The notes beneath the pieces are model-generated. The model saw only the letters and a list, made by a program, of their open reading frames with translations. It did no database searches and had not been told where the DNA came from. From a bacterium (lineage in GTDB: Bacteria; Bacillota_A; Clostridia; Lachnospirales; Lachnospiraceae): a stretch of 23,852 bases of DNA. How positions within the stretch are numbered: the stretch's first letter is position 1; each line of letters starts with the position of its first letter. Shown here one piece after another: positions 22,798-23,852 of this stretch. The stretch is from NCBI GenBank assembly GCA_004562915.1, contig SFQZ01000046.1, positions 1 to 23,852 on the forward strand, in the 5' to 3' direction. The position numbers and the translations under genes are program-made.

Positions 22798-23098
22798 ATT
22801 AGCTACAGCTAATATATTTCTCCATTGTTTCAGCTAATATATGTTTGCAAATTATATTCTGCAAAGGATTTTTCCTTTGAACTACTGTATTTTACATTCC
22901 TAAATCAGTGGTGACAACAAGTACTTCCCCAAATGTTAGCAGTATCCCTGATTCGATATGTTTGCAAAATACTGTTTTTTATTAGCTGCCAGCTAACAAT
23001 TATTTCATTGTGTTAGCTGGAAATCATCCTCAAAGCAATAATTTCATGCATTTTTCTAATCAAAAAAGCGCCCCATTATTTGCATTTCTGCTAACAAT
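22798..23098. repeat. Cluster of TTAGC/GCTAA motifs, candidate centromere (parS) or operators
   Basis: In 300 bp without a gene there are ATTAGCT-AC-AGCTAAT (22798-22813), CAGCTAATATAT (22831-22842), TGTTAGCAG (22934-22942), TTAGCTG-C-CAGCTAA (22982-22996), TGTTAGCTGG (23011-23020) and CTGCTAACAAT (23088-23098). AGCTAACAAT also pairs with ATTGTGTTAGCT (22991-23018). ATATGTTTGCAAA occurs twice (22839-22851, 22956-22968), and CAAAGGA-TTTT-TCCTTTG (22862-22879) is a further palindrome. The location just upstream of the par operon is where plasmid centromeres and Par operators often lie. Confidence 0.6.
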
Positions 23099-23110
23099 CG
23101 AACGCTTTTG
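23062..23110 (-). terminator. Weak terminator candidate after the tRNA gene
   Basis: On the minus strand CAAAAGCG (23110-23103) can pair with CGCTTTTTTG (23070-23061), which ends in a U-run, but the loop is about 32 nt. It lies 7 bp after the tRNA 3' end. Confidence 0.35.
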
Positions 23111-23116
23111 ACTGGC

Positions 23117-23188
23117 CGTCTCGTATAGGAATCGAACCTATAATTTAGTCTTAGGAGGACCATGTTATATCCATTTAACTAACGAGAC
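23117..23188 (-). tRNA. tRNA-Arg, anticodon CCT
   Basis: This is a complete 72-nt cloverleaf. The acceptor stem is GTCTCGT with ACGAGAC and the D arm is GTTA/TAAC. The anticodon stem is TGGTC/GACTA with loop CTCCTAA (T33, anticodon CCT). The variable loop is short, and the T arm is ATAGG-TTCGATT-CCTAT. The discriminator is G, and CCA is not encoded. It reads the rare codon AGG. It is the only tRNA in this region with an intact 3' half. Confidence 0.9.
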
Positions 23189-23412
23189 AAAATGCCATTT
23201 TCCCTTGAAAACACGCGGTTTTCCGGCTTTTTGGTAATGGCAACCTTTATTTAATTATCAGCTTTTTTCAAGCTGTTAATTACTATTACTTTTCATGTTG
23301 GTGACATCAAAGCACTCCCCTTTTAGGGTAATACCTTCGTGTCAATTTTTACTCTTCTTAACTAGATTTGAACCCAAAAGTTTTTTCAGGAAGTGATAAC
23401 CTTGGTTCCTCC
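23189..23412. other. Gene-free spacer with nested hairpins
   Basis: GAAAAC/GTTTTC (23207-23223) lies inside TGCCATT/AATGGCA (23194-23242). A 13-bp stem with one mismatch follows (23252-23264 with 23270-23282, loop TTTTC). A T-arm-like GGGTTCAAATC on the minus strand (about 23365-23375) may be a remnant of the neighbouring tRNA-like copy. No coding region is seen. Confidence 0.5.
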
Positions 23413-23451
23413 TTAGGAGGCGTGTGCTCTATCCAACTGAGCTATTGCGAC
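23413..23451 (-). pseudogene. tRNA-Arg(CCT)-like 5' half, copy 2
   Basis: On the minus strand it reads GTCGCAA, then TAGCTCAGTTGGATAGAGCA (a standard D arm), then CACGC-CTCCTAA, an anticodon stem and CCT loop. The expected 3' stem (GCGTG) is absent. Instead GGAGG follows, which pairs with CCTCC in the loop. No 3' acceptor strand (TTGCGAC) follows at tRNA distance, so it cannot form a normal cloverleaf. Confidence 0.75.
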
Positions 23452-23536
23452 ATGGCTAAATTTATGATTAAGCCCGAAGAAACTCGAACTTGAATCCTGT
23501 ATGAAGTTTTTAAGAGGTGAGTGTTGTAACGCCACC

Positions 23537-23580
23537 TTAGGAGGCGAGGCGAATGCTCTATCCAACTGAGCTACTGGAAC
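23537..23580 (-). pseudogene. tRNA-Arg(CCT)-like 5' half, copy 3
   Basis: On the minus strand it reads GTTCCAG, the same 20-nt D-arm segment as copy 2, then an anticodon region with a duplicated CGCCT, then CTCCTAAG. The 3' side reads GTGGCG, which can pair with upstream CGCC instead of rebuilding the tRNA stem. A T-arm-like GGATTCAAGTTCGAG occurs about 40 nt later. The acceptor 3' strand is missing. Confidence 0.72.
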
Positions 23581-23653
23581 ACTTGTATATTATAGCAGTT
23601 TATTCAACTGTTATAAGCTATTTATTCAATTTTGGTGGACGACCTCCGACCAC

Positions 23654-23692
23654 TTAGGAGGCGAGTGCTCTATCCAGCTGAGCTACGAAGAC
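23654..23692 (-). pseudogene. tRNA-Arg(CCT)-like 5' half, copy 4
   Basis: On the minus strand it reads GTCTTCG, TAGCTCAGCTGGATAGAGCA, then CTCGC-CTCCTAA. The expected GCGAG is replaced by GTGGT, and GGAGG a few bases on can pair with CCTCC. No T arm or acceptor strand is found before copy 3 begins. The break point after CTCCTAAG is the same as in copies 2 and 3. Confidence 0.72.
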
Positions 23693-23852
23693 ATATCCGA
23701 TTTTTGGCTTAAAATAGGGCTTTCTGCCACTTTTCAAGCTTCCGGATCGGTAGCCGGTTATTCAATTACTTATGCTTTCTGGATGAATTGCTCCATCCAA
23801 CTTTCCTCGATACATTCGCCTTTGGTGGCAAGCTATATAACACTTACTTTGA
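23693..23852. other. Gene-free right edge with a possible further tRNA-like trace
   Basis: On the minus strand AGTTGGATGGAGCA (about 23790-23803) resembles the D arm of the tRNA-like copies, and CCGG-CTACCGAT-CCGG (about 23740-23755) resembles a T arm. Both are too weak to call a gene. No coding region is visible, and the array may continue beyond the window. Confidence 0.3.

Noticed and set aside
23188..23692. Group I intron in tRNA-Arg(CCT) as an explanation for the split tRNAs
   Set aside because: Such introns are known in this tRNA in other bacteria, but the gaps between copies are too short and no 3' tRNA half matching each 5' acceptor strand was found.

Overview
This window looks like the backbone of a conjugative mobile element (an integrative conjugative element or a conjugative plasmid) from a low-to-moderate GC, Gram-positive gut anaerobe, most likely a Lachnospiraceae-type Clostridia. 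The grounds are strong AGGAGG-type ribosome binding sites with frequent TTG and GTG starts, a RepA_N replication initiator, ParA/ParB genes, a PcfB (DUF3801)-TraG/VirD4 pair, a very large SpaA/Cna-B-type surface protein, and an ImmA/XRE control pair. The family assignments come from motifs read in the sequence and from memory; no database search was run.

Layout, left to right. Positions 1-640 hold the start of a leftward gene of unknown function and a small two-helix membrane protein. Positions 731-5302 hold the leftward gene for the coupling protein TraG, split by a complete 2.75-kb group II intron (1801-4551) that encodes its own reverse transcriptase/maturase. Removing the intron restores a 606-residue TraG. 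The partner PcfB overlaps the traG start, and a 56-residue Cys-rich protein lies upstream. Positions 6124-11346 encode a 1740-residue cell-wall-anchored protein with 11 repeat domains. A small sigma-region-4 protein (11816-12436) precedes it in the leftward direction, and a possible 29-codon leader ORF precedes that protein. No relaxase, VirB4, TrbL, integrase or sortase gene is in the window.

Positions 12879-16369 form a compact DNA-damage module. On the minus strand are a Y-family translesion polymerase, a YolD-like partner and a zinc-ribbon protein. On the plus strand are an XRE repressor and an ImmA/IrrE-type metalloprotease. Between the two sets are two near-consensus promoters that face each other, and three palindromic operators. 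This looks like a LexA-independent, protease-triggered damage switch.

Positions 16429-18637 are cargo: a ribbon-helix-helix regulator with repeated operator-like boxes, a CxxC membrane protein, a SUKH-type immunity-like protein and a GNAT acetyltransferase. The last two are more AT-rich than their surroundings.

Positions 18739-22709 are the replication and partition block, all leftward: parB2-parA-parB1-rep-membrane protein. The rep gene contains four contiguous 23-bp iterons and one separate copy, beside an AT-rich tract, so the origin probably lies inside the gene. A sixth, diverged copy lies in the rep leader. Upstream of parB2 is a 300-bp region full of TTAGC/GCTAA motifs, a candidate centromere.

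Positions 23117-23692 hold one intact tRNA-Arg(CCT) gene and three more tRNA-Arg(CCT)-like 5' halves. All three break off at the same point in the anticodon loop. This is the least explained part of the window.
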